From a virus: a stretch of DNA of 64,000 nucleotides. Below, one piece after another: positions 49,023 to 55,373 of this stretch. How positions within the stretch are numbered: the first letter of the stretch is position 1; each line of letters starts with the position of its first letter. The notes under the pieces were generated by a model that made no database searches, had not been told where the DNA came from, and was given only the letters and a program-made list of their open reading frames with translations. The translations under genes were made by a program, and so were the position numbers. The stretch covers positions 1-64,000 of the IMG/VR virus record IMGVR_UViG_3300032093_000096. The stretch is one strand, 5' to 3'.

Positions 49023-50093
49023 ATGGTCAGACTCAGCGATAAGCTCAAGAGACGAATAGTGGTTGCCGTAACCAGCGAACAATACGGCAAAGAGCTCATA
49101 GACGCGATCGAGGGGCTCGACTCGTTCGAGGACTCGCAGCAGCCGGTGGGCCTCAGGAACCCCGAGCTCGTGAGCCTGTCGATAGACGATGCCTCCAGAA
49201 CTCTCACCGTGTCGCCGGTCTCCGGCTCCTACGTCTACTTCATAGAGGGCAAGTCTGTAGAGATCTCGACGCCTCTGTCGGCCTCGTGGGGCGACTCACA
49301 CGGCTCGCACTACTTCTATCTGGACGCAGACGGTCGTCTCAAGGTGACGTCCTCCTTCACCGAGGACATCATCACGAAGTACGCGTTCGTGTCCATCGTC
49401 TACTGGGACCAAGCCGCAGCCAAGCACATCTACTTCGCCAACGAGCGCCACGGCATCCACATGGGTGACATGACGCACCTCTACCTTCACAGAACCCGCG
49501 GCGCAGCCTTCGACTTCGGCTGTAAGCTCGTGAACTTCGTGGTCGACGGGTCTGGCGGTCTTGCAACAGAGGCCCAGTTTACAGCCCAGCTGGGGCAGAT
49601 CTGGGACGAGGACATAAAGATCTCGCTTCCGGCACAGGCGACGTTTCCAGTTTTCTATCGCTCTGGCACAACGAGCTGGAAGCGAAAGGATGAAGATGCT
49701 TATCCTGTAATCTACAGCGGAACCGCCGGGTACGTGGGCGCCACGCTTCCGTACAACAGGTTCGACGGCACGAGCTGGTCGCTTACGGCGGTCGACGCCA
49801 ACAAGTTCGTGCTGGTTCACGTCTTCGCCACCAATGACATCGATTTTCCTTATGTCTGCATACAGGGCCAAGCACAGTACGCCACCAAGGCAGAGGCGAG
49901 AGACGGAGCGATATCAGAGATCAAGGGACTGTCCGGTCTTCCGGTGGCTGAGTTCTGTCCCGTGGGCTCGGTGATCTTTCAGACCAACAGCTCGTACACC
50001 AACGTGCCGAAGGCAAAGATCGTGTCCACGTCGAGCGGAGCGAGCTACGAGGACCATCGCGGCGAGCCGCTGCGGCCCGGATCTCTTGCGTAA
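49023..50093 (+). CDS. beta-rich virion-like protein encoded in the early region
   Basis: A 356-residue protein. The N-terminal ~30 residues (LSDKLKRRIVVAVTSEQYGK) are basic and helical. The rest is beta-rich with many Tyr, Ser and Gly, for example SGSYVYFIEGKSVEISTPLS and FDGTSWSLTAVDANKFVLVH. It ends in SYTNVPKAKIVSTSSGASYE. The style is that of fibre or capsid-decoration proteins, not enzymes. It is unusual that such a gene sits on the plus strand among small early genes, far from the minus-strand structural block. No enzymatic motif seen. Confidence 0.6.
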   Translation: MVRLSDKLKRRIVVAVTSEQYGKELIDAIEGLDSFEDSQQPVGLRNPELVSLSIDDASRTLTVSPVSGSYVYFIEGKSVEISTPLSASWGDSHGSHYFYLDADGRLKVTSSFTEDIITKYAFVSIVYWDQAAAKHIYFANERHGIHMGDMTHLYLHRTRGAAFDFGCKLVNFVVDGSGGLATEAQFTAQLGQIWDEDIKISLPAQATFPVFYRSGTTSWKRKDEDAYPVIYSGTAGYVGATLPYNRFDGTSWSLTAVDANKFVLVHVFATNDIDFPYVCIQGQAQYATKAEARDGAISEIKGLSGLPVAEFCPVGSVIFQTNSSYTNVPKAKIVSTSSGASYEDHRGEPLRPGSLA

Positions 50094-50103
50094 AACTACA
50101 TCC

Positions 50104-50126
50104 AGCGCGGGTGTAGTGCCCGCGTT
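50104..50126 (+). promoter_or_regulatory. strong hairpin between two genes
   Basis: AGCGCGGG (50104-50111) pairs with CCCGCGTT (50119-50126) around a seven-base loop. No T run follows. It lies 20 bases before the phoH start codon and may attenuate transcription or stabilise the message end. Confidence 0.5.
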
Positions 50127-50146
50127 GAAACAACGAGGGTTAAACA

Positions 50147-50962
50147 GTGAAGCACGTAGTGGTTGTAGAAGACTTTGAGGGCTGGAACGACTGGTTCAAA
50201 GACGGGCGCGTGAGGATCGACTCGCTCAAGACGAGCGAGACCTTTCACCCCAACCAAGGTGTGGTCCTGAAGGGTGCCGGTGCCAAGGAGCACGGCCTCG
50301 TGAGAGGCGACTACGTCGTAAAAGTCCGCCAGCATTACCCATGCGGCATAAACCCCAAGAACACCGAACAGACCCTAGCGTTGGCCCTTCTGTCAGAGCC
50401 AGACATCCATCTCACGATACTCAGCGGAGTCGCAGGGTCAGGCAAGACGCTTCTAGCGTGCGCTCACGCGCTTCATCGACTCAACAGCAAAGACAAGATC
50501 TCCAGGATCGTGATCGCCAAGTCCATGACTCCGGTCGGCCGCGAGATCGGGTTCTTGAAGGGTGATATGGAAGACAAAGTCATGCCCTGGCTCGGTCCGT
50601 TCTACGACAACTTCGTCAACTGCGGCTACGACAGCTTCATGATCGAGAAGATGATCGAGCGCGGGATCCTCGAGATCACACCCATAACCTTCATCCAGGG
50701 TCGCTCAATATCGAACGCGATCATCATCATCGACGAGGTCCAGAACCTCGACATCTCCATCATCAAGCAGATCGTCACCCGTGCGGCTGCAGGAACGCAG
50801 ATCATACTCCTCGGCGATCAGACCCAGACCTTCGAGCGGGTGCAGTCGAAGTCGATGGAGATTCTCCTCCAGAAAAGCAAGGGATCATCGCTGGTCGGTG
50901 CGATCCACCTCGAGAAGACTTTGAGATCACCGATCTCTGACTGGGCGGTCAAGAACCTTTAG
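50147..50962 (+). CDS. phoH: PhoH-like P-loop ATPase
   Basis: A 271-residue protein with a GTG start at 50147 and GAGGG seven bases upstream. Walker A is GVAGSGKT near residue 95, Walker B AIIIIDEVQN near 195, and LLGDQTQ follows near 225. TPVGREIGFLKGDMEDKVMP is a typical PhoH segment. PhoH proteins are cytoplasmic ATPases thought to act on RNA, and many large phages carry one. The N-terminal ~65 residues are extra and of unknown role. The stop codon overlaps a GTATAAA box that may start the structured RNA downstream. Confidence 0.9.
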   Translation: MKHVVVVEDFEGWNDWFKDGRVRIDSLKTSETFHPNQGVVLKGAGAKEHGLVRGDYVVKVRQHYPCGINPKNTEQTLALALLSEPDIHLTILSGVAGSGKTLLACAHALHRLNSKDKISRIVIAKSMTPVGREIGFLKGDMEDKVMPWLGPFYDNFVNCGYDSFMIEKMIERGILEITPITFIQGRSISNAIIIIDEVQNLDISIIKQIVTRAAAGTQIILLGDQTQTFERVQSKSMEILLQKSKGSSLVGAIHLEKTLRSPISDWAVKNL

Positions 50963-50968
50963 TATAAA
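50962..50968 (+). promoter_or_regulatory. promoter -10-like box (TTAGTATAAATG)
   Basis: GTATAAA begins at the last base of the phoH stop codon and lies about ten bases ahead of the structured region at 50978. Confidence 0.4.
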
Positions 50969-50977
50969 TGATATGTT

Positions 50978-51203
50978 GAGCGGCGTGGGAGCCTAGGGTT
51001 TGGGGCAGCAGCCAAATGTAAACATCAGTTGATACCCCTTAGAGACACGCAGCAAGGTGGAGATGAAAACTGGAAGGCGAGCCCGGACTTGGGAGCGTAC
51101 CTGATGAACCACCTTGGAAGTCATTGCCGGAGTCGCGACCGGCCTCAACAACCAACAGCCCAGATATGGCCGTAATCTGGTGAGGACATGCGACCGGCCT
51201 CAA
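50978..51203 (+). ncRNA. structured non-coding RNA candidate
   Basis: No frame with a ribosome site lies in this gap. Pairings seen by eye: GCGTG 50983-50987 with CACGC 51046-51050; GTTTGG 50998-51003 with CCAAAT 51012-51017; CAAGGTGG 51053-51060 with CCACCTTG 51109-51116 (8 bp); GCCGG 51126-51130 with CCGGC 51139-51143; CCAGAT 51160-51165 with ATCTGG 51175-51180; TGAGG 51181-51185 with CCTCA 51198-51202. A 16-base word occurs twice in the 3' half. A promoter-like box precedes it and a CCGATCCTA motif follows it. It does not look like tmRNA, RNase P RNA or a group I intron as far as I can judge. Confidence 0.6.
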
Positions 51204-51205
51204 CA
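51135..51205 (+). repeat. 16-base direct repeat within the structured region
   Basis: GCGACCGGCCTCAACA occurs at 51135-51150 and 51190-51205, 39 bases apart. In each copy part of the word lies in a hairpin loop and part in the stem. Confidence 0.8.
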
Positions 51206-51216
51206 CCTTTAAATTT

Positions 51217-51225
51217 CCGATCCTA
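51217..51225 (+). promoter_or_regulatory. CCGATCCTA motif (early promoter-like)
   Basis: Exact copy preceded by AAATTT, 32 bases before the start at 51257. Confidence 0.6.
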
Positions 51226-51248
51226 TTGATCTACATAAATCAATAGGA
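51221..51248 (+). promoter_or_regulatory. 10-bp hairpin joining the motif to the ribosome site
   Basis: TCCTATTGAT (51221-51230) pairs perfectly with ATCAATAGGA (51239-51248) around an eight-base loop. The 5' arm is part of the CCGATCCTA motif and the 3' arm contains most of the AGGAG site of the gene at 51257. Confidence 0.6.
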
Positions 51249-51256
51249 GATCTCAA

Positions 51257-51484
51257 ATGAGCAAGTCAAACGCAAAGCGATACGACAAGTACGTAGCACA
51301 CTTCCCATCCGCTCTCCTAAAAGTAGACGAGTGCCTCACCGAGTCAGTCGGCATGGATCGCCGCTGCCTTGCCGACGCTCCGTACTATGCCTGGTGGCAA
51401 GACGGCATGACGCCCGCCGAGATGGCGCAAGAAGCACTCACGAACGAGTTCGGCGATCGAGCACCAAAGATCAAGGGAGCATGA
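51257..51484 (+). CDS. small protein, function unknown
   Basis: A 75-residue protein (MSKSNAKRYDKYVAHFPSAL onward) with AGGAG seven bases upstream inside a strong hairpin. The end is helical and acidic (TPAEMAQEALTNEFGDRAPK). No family recognised. Confidence 0.62.
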   Translation: MSKSNAKRYDKYVAHFPSALLKVDECLTESVGMDRRCLADAPYYAWWQDGMTPAEMAQEALTNEFGDRAPKIKGA

Positions 51485-51485
51485 G

Positions 51486-51641
51486 ATGTCTGGCACGTCC
51501 GCCTGCTGCGAGCACTGCGACGGATACACTCACCACAATCAAGTTCAGGACCCGACGTGTCGCTCGTCAGCGTGGGAGTGTATAAGATGTGGGTCGAGAC
51601 AAGACATGGAGGCTAACGATGACCGAGACGACGATACTTAG
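51486..51641 (+). CDS. cysteine-rich zinc-finger-like small protein
   Basis: A 51-residue protein with GGGAG six bases before ATG 51486. CCEHCDGYTHH, then CRSS and CIRCG provide six cysteines and two histidines, probably one or two zinc sites. The C-terminus is strongly acidic (EANDDRDDDT). It overlaps the next gene by 23 bases in another frame. Confidence 0.58.
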   Translation: MSGTSACCEHCDGYTHHNQVQDPTCRSSAWECIRCGSRQDMEANDDRDDDT

Positions 51642-51738
51642 CGGCATCACTGTGATGATATTCGAGGCAGCAAGATCTCCGGTAGGAACTTTGGTGGTCT
51701 TCATGATCGCTATATACATCATGTGGAAGCACATCTAG
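51619..51738 (+). CDS. single-pass membrane micropeptide
   Basis: A 39-residue protein (MTETTILSGITVMIFEAARS onward) with GGAGG nine bases upstream, overlapping the end of the previous gene. Residues ~20-37 (PVGTLVVFMIAIYIMWKHI) form a transmembrane helix. Function unknown. Confidence 0.52.
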   Translation: MTETTILSGITVMIFEAARSPVGTLVVFMIAIYIMWKHI

Positions 51739-51747
51739 GAGACGGCG

Positions 51748-52287
51748 ATGACACTCGTAGTGAACCTGTTCGGAGGCCCTGGCACCGGAAAATCCACCAC
51801 CGCGGCAAGACTGTTCGGCGACCTTAAGACATCCAAGGTCAACGTAGAGCTCGTCAGAGAGTACGTGAAGGACTGGGCCTGGGGAGACAGACGCGTCACG
51901 CCTCTCAACCAGCTCCATCTCCTGGGCGAGCAGTCGTACCGAGAGTCGCTGCTCTACGGTAAGGTCGACGTCATAGTCACCGACAGTCCCCTGATGCTCT
52001 GCGCGTTCTACCAGAAGCACTACGGAGGCGAGGACTATCTTCTCAGCACCACAAAAGCCTTCATCGAACACTCCAGAAGATCCGCCGGAACGAACCACAA
52101 GAACATATTCCTGTCACGCACCAAGCCTTACGATCCAAGAGGCCGCTACGAGAACGAGCAGCAGGCGATCGCCATAGACGTAAGTCTATATCCGTGGCTC
52201 TTGGAGAACGACACTATAGACGCCAAGGTCTCGTACGACGACTACGGCTCGTTGCTCGAGCTCGTGCACGAAATGATCCGATCCTAA
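51748..52287 (+). CDS. P-loop kinase/ATPase (AAA_28-like)
   Basis: A 179-residue protein. Walker A is FGGPGTGKSTTA at residues ~8-19. LVREYVKDWAWGDRR and VIVTDSPLMLCAFYQKH fit small P-loop kinases of the NadR/AAA_28 type, with a Walker B-like VIVTDSP strand. Such proteins phosphorylate nucleosides, nucleotides or cofactors; the substrate is not evident. The last codons (ATC CGA TCC TAA) overlap a CCGATCCTA motif. AGGAGACGG precedes the start. Confidence 0.75.
   Translation: MTLVVNLFGGPGTGKSTTAARLFGDLKTSKVNVELVREYVKDWAWGDRRVTPLNQLHLLGEQSYRESLLYGKVDVIVTDSPLMLCAFYQKHYGGEDYLLSTTKAFIEHSRRSAGTNHKNIFLSRTKPYDPRGRYENEQQAIAIDVSLYPWLLENDTIDAKVSYDDYGSLLELVHEMIRS
52278..52286 (+). promoter_or_regulatory. 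CCGATCCTA motif (early promoter-like)
   Basis: Exact copy overlapping the stop region of the kinase gene, 53 bases before the start at 52339. Confidence 0.6.
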
Positions 52288-52338
52288 GATCCCAAGAACA
52301 AAACACATACCTGCGTCTCACGCAGCACGGGAGCTTTT

Positions 52339-52608
52339 ATGGCGATCTGCATAGACTGCGAATGCGAGATTCCGAAGGGCAAGAAATGGGGATACGCAAA
52401 CCTGTGCGACTGCTGCGACTCACAGTCCTACGAGAAGCGCCACGTAGCCGTCCTCGTTGCAGACGGCAAGACCGACTATCACTTCCAGCTCGTACGCAAC
52501 CCTACACCAGAGCAGGCCGCGAAGATAAGGTCGCTGGGCCTCGCGCACGATCCAAGGACCCAGCTGAGGTTCACTGGAAAAGGCCAGTACAACGAGAGAA
52601 AGACGTGA
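52339..52608 (+). CDS. zinc-finger small protein
   Basis: An 89-residue protein with GGGAG seven bases upstream. CIDCECEIPKGKKWGYANLC and the following DCC give a C2-C2 zinc ribbon in the first 30 residues. The rest is mixed and basic (YHFQLVRNPTPEQAAKIRSL). It is probably a small nucleic-acid- or protein-binding factor. No specific family recognised. Confidence 0.65.
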   Translation: MAICIDCECEIPKGKKWGYANLCDCCDSQSYEKRHVAVLVADGKTDYHFQLVRNPTPEQAAKIRSLGLAHDPRTQLRFTGKGQYNERKT

Positions 52609-52615
52609 TCATATA

Positions 52616-52622
52616 GTATAAT
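52616..52622 (+). promoter_or_regulatory. promoter -10-like box (ATAGTATAAT)
   Basis: GTATAAT eight bases after the zinc-finger gene and 25 bases before ATG 52648. It could start the operon of membrane and lipoprotein genes from 52648 to 55604. Confidence 0.5.
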
Positions 52623-52647
52623 TCCGTGTGCATCATGGGAGTTGCAT

Positions 52648-52827
52648 ATGAACATTATAAGACACATCATCCTGGCGATCTTCTTTATGTCGGTAGGCGT
52701 GTTCATGGGGCTTGTGATCGCGACCGAGTTCGGCGAGACCAAGAGCACCGACGCTTCGTCTGCGTACTGCGACCGCATCTACGACAAAGCAGTAGAGTGC
52801 ATAAACTCTGAGCGAGTCAAAGAATGA
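52648..52827 (+). CDS. small membrane protein
   Basis: A 59-residue protein with GGGAG six bases before ATG 52648. Residues ~5-25 (RHIILAIFFMSVGVFMGLVI) form a transmembrane helix. The C-terminal part is polar with two cysteines (AYCDRIYDKAVECINSERVK) that could form a disulfide if it faces the periplasm. The stop overlaps the next start. Confidence 0.62.
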   Translation: MNIIRHIILAIFFMSVGVFMGLVIATEFGETKSTDASSAYCDRIYDKAVECINSERVKE

Positions 52828-53147
52828 CGATGCTGATCCTGCTGAAGGCAGCGCTGTTGGTCCTGTTGTGCGACTACATCGCAGTGTCTTTCTGCAGGAT
52901 CGCTGAGCGTGTGTCTCTTGTCGAGGTCTACAGAGGCAAGAAGATATACGCGAACTACAAGAGCACCGTCTTCGGGCCGAAGCTCGTGTACACGGTCGAC
53001 ACGCCGTACGTGTTTATGCCGGTCAACGACTGGGCCTATATACGGGTCTTCTCGCTCGATGAGGCGAGGAAGAAGATCGACAGAGACATAAGAGACGTGT
53101 TCATTGTAAAGTTCGTTTCACCGCTAAGGAAGATGAAGGTCATATGA
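52824..53147 (+). CDS. membrane-anchored small protein
   Basis: A 107-residue protein. The first ~25 residues (MLILLKAALLVLLCDYIAVS) are an N-terminal transmembrane anchor or signal. The rest is a small soluble alpha/beta domain (VYRGKKIYANYKSTVFGPKL, then an AYIRVFSLDEARKKIDRDIR segment). It overlaps both neighbours by four bases. No family recognised. Confidence 0.62.
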   Translation: MTMLILLKAALLVLLCDYIAVSFCRIAERVSLVEVYRGKKIYANYKSTVFGPKLVYTVDTPYVFMPVNDWAYIRVFSLDEARKKIDRDIRDVFIVKFVSPLRKMKVI

Positions 53148-53473
53148 AAAAAGCGATACTTTCAGCGATGATCGCGGCTGGTTGCGCGACCCACGACACG
53201 GTCCCGACACTCGAGCCGTTGCCGAAAGAGATCCCGATAGTCGTCTACTCCAGCTGCCCAGACACCATAGTCGTCTTGGGAGACGTTGAGCCGTGGACAG
53301 ACTATGACCAGTCGATGGTGAAGCTCATGAACGACGGGTGCAGGAGACGCTACTCGCCTCTTCACTGCGCAGTGAAGATCACGAAGACGTCCGTGCAAGA
53401 GTACGCCATAATCTGCGGGTTTAGGGAGAGGAGCCATGATGATAAAGCTCTGGACCGAAGCGTCCATCCTTGA
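53144..53473 (+). CDS. predicted lipoprotein, function unknown
   Basis: A 109-residue protein. The N-terminus MKKAILSAMIAAGCATHD is a signal peptide with lipobox AAGC, so Cys14 would be lipidated. The mature part has three further cysteines near CPDTIVV, NDGCRRRY and LHCAVKI and one in IICGF. It shows no enzyme motif. It overlaps the following membrane-protein gene by 38 bases. Confidence 0.65.
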   Translation: MKKAILSAMIAAGCATHDTVPTLEPLPKEIPIVVYSSCPDTIVVLGDVEPWTDYDQSMVKLMNDGCRRRYSPLHCAVKITKTSVQEYAIICGFRERSHDDKALDRSVHP

Positions 53474-53660
53474 GAAGGCCAGGATCCTGCTTTTCTTGTT
53501 CGTCGTGTTCATGCTGGTCCTCTTCTACTTCTTTCCTTCTGCCTTCGTGAAAGCGGACATACCGGATCTACACACCCAGTGCGAGGCGTTCGACGCCGAG
53601 TTCACAGGAAAATTTGCCGTTGTAAACGGGGAGGCTATAGCCGTATGCGAACTAAATTAG
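53436..53660 (+). CDS. small membrane protein
   Basis: A 74-residue protein with GAGAGGAG upstream of ATG 53436. Residues ~17-36 (ILLFLFVVFMLVLFYFFPSA) span the membrane. The C-terminal ~35 residues, with two cysteines (HTQCEAFDAEFTGKF...AVCELN), are probably periplasmic. The start lies within the lipoprotein gene and the end overlaps the metalloprotease gene, so the three are coupled. Confidence 0.62.
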   Translation: MMIKLWTEASILEKARILLFLFVVFMLVLFYFFPSAFVKADIPDLHTQCEAFDAEFTGKFAVVNGEAIAVCELN

Positions 53661-54181
53661 TCGGTCTCGTGATTTATGTCGCGCTGGCAGCTTGCGGTGT
53701 CGAGCATCCTGACACCAGGGTCTTGTACGTAAGCACCAAGGACGCGGAGCTCGACAAGGTCGACGACAACATAAGACCGCACGTGGCAGAGTTCCTCCAG
53801 TACTGCAGGATGACGGAGTACGCGGAGAAGTGCGCCGTAAATTTCTCAAACACCATCGACATAGTCATGAAGAAGAGGGTCTCTCCAAACGATCCTGACG
53901 TCGTAGGCGTGTGCATCGTGTACGACAACAACCTCAGGCGCGTGATCGTGACGAGCTCGCGGTACGATCTAGAGTCTCTGGAGTTCAAGATCCTAGTGTG
54001 GCACGAGCTTGGGCACTGTCTGATGGAGATGCCTCACGTAGAAGACCGGCTCCACATAATGAACCCGTCTATGCTGAGCGACGATGATATGTTTGAGAAC
54101 TGGGAGATGCTGATAAGAGACTTCTTGTACAGTGAAAAGCTTGAAAAATTAAGCGCTTGTAGCTTAAGGGCCGAGGAATGA
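53645..54181 (+). CDS. predicted lipoprotein zinc metalloprotease
   Basis: A 178-residue protein starting at ATG 53645 inside the previous gene's end. MRTKLVGLVIYVALAACG is a signal peptide with lipobox LAAC. Near residue 120 the sequence HELGHCLMEMPH gives HExxH plus a third His at position 12, and IMNPSM about ten residues later resembles a Met-turn, as in zinc metalloproteases of the metzincin type. The predicted location is the periplasm or outer membrane, anchored by lipid. Possible roles are processing of envelope proteins or host-cell damage at lysis. Classical metzincins have the third His at position 11, so the spacing is slightly different. Confidence 0.75.
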   Translation: MRTKLVGLVIYVALAACGVEHPDTRVLYVSTKDAELDKVDDNIRPHVAEFLQYCRMTEYAEKCAVNFSNTIDIVMKKRVSPNDPDVVGVCIVYDNNLRRVIVTSSRYDLESLEFKILVWHELGHCLMEMPHVEDRLHIMNPSMLSDDDMFENWEMLIRDFLYSEKLEKLSACSLRAEE

Positions 54182-54207
54182 TAAGATTGGTGAAGGAGGT
54201 CTTCACC

Positions 54208-54429
54208 ATGAAAAACAAGATGTCTTTTATACTGACTTTTATATCGGTCGTAGGATGCCTGCTTCTGGCTTGGTTCAAGAACGTCAACATAGAGATAATG
54301 CTCCCGTCTATACTCGCGATATACATCATAGGCAGAACCACTGCCGCTGCGTCTAATGTATGGGCTGCGTCGAGGGACCCGTCTGCCGATACTATCAAGG
54401 CGATAGAGAGATACAATGAAAAAGAATAA
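54208..54429 (+). CDS. small membrane protein, two helices
   Basis: A 73-residue protein. I chose ATG 54208, which has AAGGAGG eight bases upstream, over the in-frame ATG 54178 that merely overlaps the previous stop. Two hydrophobic segments (MSFILTFISVVGCLLLAWF; IMLPSILAIYIIGRTTAAA) are followed by a charged end. Function unknown; holin-like topology is possible. Confidence 0.62.
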   Translation: MKNKMSFILTFISVVGCLLLAWFKNVNIEIMLPSILAIYIIGRTTAAASNVWAASRDPSADTIKAIERYNEKE

Positions 54430-54444
54430 TCATGAGAGGTGTTT

Positions 54445-54699
54445 ATGTTGTTTTTTCTGCTGATGGCGTTCATCGTGTGTGTGGGTTTTGCAGTCGGATA
54501 CTTCATGCCGTACAGTTCTCACTACGTCACGTATACTGATCCCGCGGTAATGACCGAGCTCAAAAAACTAAACAGGCAGATGAGTGACCACATCATGAAC
54601 ACTAAGTCAGGACTGTACGATCGACTAAGCGAGTCAAGAAACTGCTACGGCAGTATAACCTCAGATGTAAAGAAACCTGGAGAGGGCTTCAAGCTATGA
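54445..54699 (+). CDS. membrane-anchored small protein
   Basis: An 84-residue protein. ATG 54445 has GAGAGG five bases upstream. Residues ~2-22 (LFFLLMAFIVCVGFAVGYFM) anchor it; the rest is polar with a predicted helix (VMTELKKLNRQMSDHIMN). The stop overlaps the next start (ATGA). No family recognised. Confidence 0.6.
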   Translation: MLFFLLMAFIVCVGFAVGYFMPYSSHYVTYTDPAVMTELKKLNRQMSDHIMNTKSGLYDRLSESRNCYGSITSDVKKPGEGFKL

Positions 54700-54980
54700 T
54701 GTCTCAGAAAGAAGCAGTATATCAAGCGACCATCGAGATCCTGAGGCAGGCTAACATCGACATGGCAGGGCGTGCTGCAAAAGACGCTGTGCCAAGAGAG
54801 ATACGGAAGCTCGTTACGCTGAAGATGCTGGACTACGCAGATCAGGGTCTGATATCGTTCGCCGACAAAGACTCCAACAAGAAACGAATGGCCGACAGAG
54901 CAAGTCTGACAGCGTACCTCAGCGGACTCATATCGAACCACTGGAAGCGCGACAGTCGACTCAACGGATCAGGTGGATGA
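54696..54980 (+). CDS. short member of the KNPGSR family, C-terminus missing
   Basis: A 94-residue protein related to the first half of the 40875 gene: EAVYQATIEILRQANIDM, a helical middle, then YLSGLISNHWKRDSRLNGSG. It stops exactly where the relatives continue with KYEAKNPGSR. The truncated form may be a regulator of the full-length copies or a decayed gene. It overlaps both neighbours by four bases and stays in a translated operon, which favours function. Confidence 0.65.
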   Translation: MMSQKEAVYQATIEILRQANIDMAGRAAKDAVPREIRKLVTLKMLDYADQGLISFADKDSNKKRMADRASLTAYLSGLISNHWKRDSRLNGSGG

Positions 54981-55363
54981 CGAGTAAAGAACCGACACCA
55001 TTGAAGGACTTCGAGTCCAGCGTAGAGGACCTCTACAGGTCTTATCCTGTAGCCATGAGGGACAAGCCGGTGATATCGGTCATGGAAGGGTGGCACGAGC
55101 TCATAGCTGAATGTGCCTTCGAGATCGAGCAAGAGATCGCAAGGATGCCGCCGGAAGTAGACCCAGAGTATGTTCCAAGGATCACAGACGTAAAGGAGAA
55201 GTACGGCTCGCTTCGCATAACGGTCTCGTGCCCGACCCAGGAGATAATGGACATCACCGCAAGGTACGAGGAAGAGTCGATGCGTGTCTGCGAGACGTGC
55301 GGAAGACCAGGCAGACTGACCAAGAAAGGCTGGATAACGACGGCCTGCATGAAGCATGAATAA
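54977..55363 (+). CDS. conserved phage protein with CxxC pair
   Basis: A 128-residue protein. ITDVKEKYGSLRITVSCPTQ followed by CETCGRPGRLTKKGWITTAC and a closing H is a layout I recognise from many phage proteins of unknown function; three cysteines and a histidine probably bind zinc. The N-terminal half is helical. It overlaps the previous gene by four bases. Confidence 0.7.
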   Translation: MTSKEPTPLKDFESSVEDLYRSYPVAMRDKPVISVMEGWHELIAECAFEIEQEIARMPPEVDPEYVPRITDVKEKYGSLRITVSCPTQEIMDITARYEEESMRVCETCGRPGRLTKKGWITTACMKHE

Positions 55364-55373
55364 CGGAGATGAT

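Noticed and set aside
50978-51203. Possible group I intron after phoH
   Set aside because: phoH is complete with its own stop, no second exon follows, and I could not find the conserved P7-type core sequences.
51135-51205. Possible mini CRISPR array from the two 16-base repeats
   Set aside because: Only two repeats, shorter than known CRISPR repeats, no cas genes, and both copies take part in local hairpins.
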